DNA of 5,793 nt from an uncultured Flavobacteriales bacterium. Lineage in GTDB: Bacteria > Bacteroidota > Bacteroidia > Flavobacteriales_D > Sanyastnellaceae. The DNA lies in contig CAJXOV010000165.1 of assembly GCA_913057815.1 (NCBI GenBank), positions 1 to 5,793 of the forward strand, in the 5' to 3' direction. Both the position numbers and the translations under genes were made by a program. Shown here one piece after another: positions 5,749 to 5,793 of this stretch; within the stretch, counting starts at the first letter, position 1, and each line of letters starts with the position of its first letter. The notes beneath the pieces are model-generated. The model did no database searches, was not told where the DNA came from, and saw only the letters and a program-made list of their open reading frames with translations.

Positions 5749-5793
5749 CTGTCTCTTATACACATCTGACGCTGCCGACGAATAGAGAGGTGT
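5749..5793 (+). other. Illumina Nextera Read 1/P5 adapter with i5 index (artefact)
   Basis: This is library adapter, not genome. Bases 5749-5767 are the reverse-complement Tn5 mosaic end CTGTCTCTTATACACATCT. Bases 5768-5781 (GACGCTGCCGACGA) complete the Read 1 adapter. Bases 5782-5789 (ATAGAGAG) fill the i5 index slot and match the reverse complement of index S502 as I remember it, and 5790-5793 (GTGT) begin the P5 tail. In the rsmE-downstream reading frame this translates to the familiar contaminant peptide AVSYTHLTLPT. Insert DNA ends at 5748. Confidence 0.98.

Noticed and set aside
31..5767. Inverted 19-bp Tn5 mosaic ends at both termini, looking like a transposon enclosing the whole window
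   Set aside because: The flanking bases are exact Illumina Nextera adapter and index sequence on both sides, and no transposase lies inside. They are tagmentation remnants, not a mobile element.

Overview
The window is a short AT-rich contig or read assembly whose two ends are not biological. Bases 1-49 and 5749-5793 are Illumina Nextera library adapters, including index barcodes, so the genomic insert is about 50-5748. The genes at both edges are cut by the adapters. The first ten residues of the leftmost open frame and the last residues of the rightmost one are adapter translated as protein.

The insert looks like ordinary chromosome of a member of the Bacteroidota, perhaps a marine or environmental Cytophagales or Flavobacteriia relative; the lineage cannot be resolved further by eye. 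The reasons are the low GC content, the near absence of Shine-Dalgarno sequences ahead of the starts, two perfect matches to the TAnnTTTG -7 promoter element of that phylum, and the style of the proteins. All genes are on the + strand and densely packed.

Layout: the 3' part of a GNAT acetyltransferase gene (51-479); ornithine aminotransferase rocD (521-1807), followed after one base by a small DUF423 membrane protein (1809-2201); an NfsB-type nitroreductase (2248-2877); a 266-bp spacer with inverted repeats and a promoter; ATP-dependent phosphoenolpyruvate carboxykinase pckA (3144-4754), closed by a strong intrinsic terminator (4781-4820); then rsmE, the 16S rRNA m3U1498 methyltransferase (4867-5568, TTG start); and, overlapping its stop by ATGA, the start of a small secreted or membrane-anchored protein (5565-5748, truncated).

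The likely transcription units are rocD-DUF423, possibly reaching the nitroreductase; pckA alone; and rsmE with its downstream partner. RocD turns ornithine into glutamate semialdehyde and, through glutamate and the TCA cycle, can supply oxaloacetate. PckA takes oxaloacetate to phosphoenolpyruvate. The two enzymes therefore fit growth on amino acids with gluconeogenesis, but that link is inferred from proximity only. I see no convincing novel system. The points most worth a second look are the adapter ends, a four-cysteine insertion in RocD near the PLP lysine, the near-leaderless rocD start, and the repeat-rich pckA upstream region.
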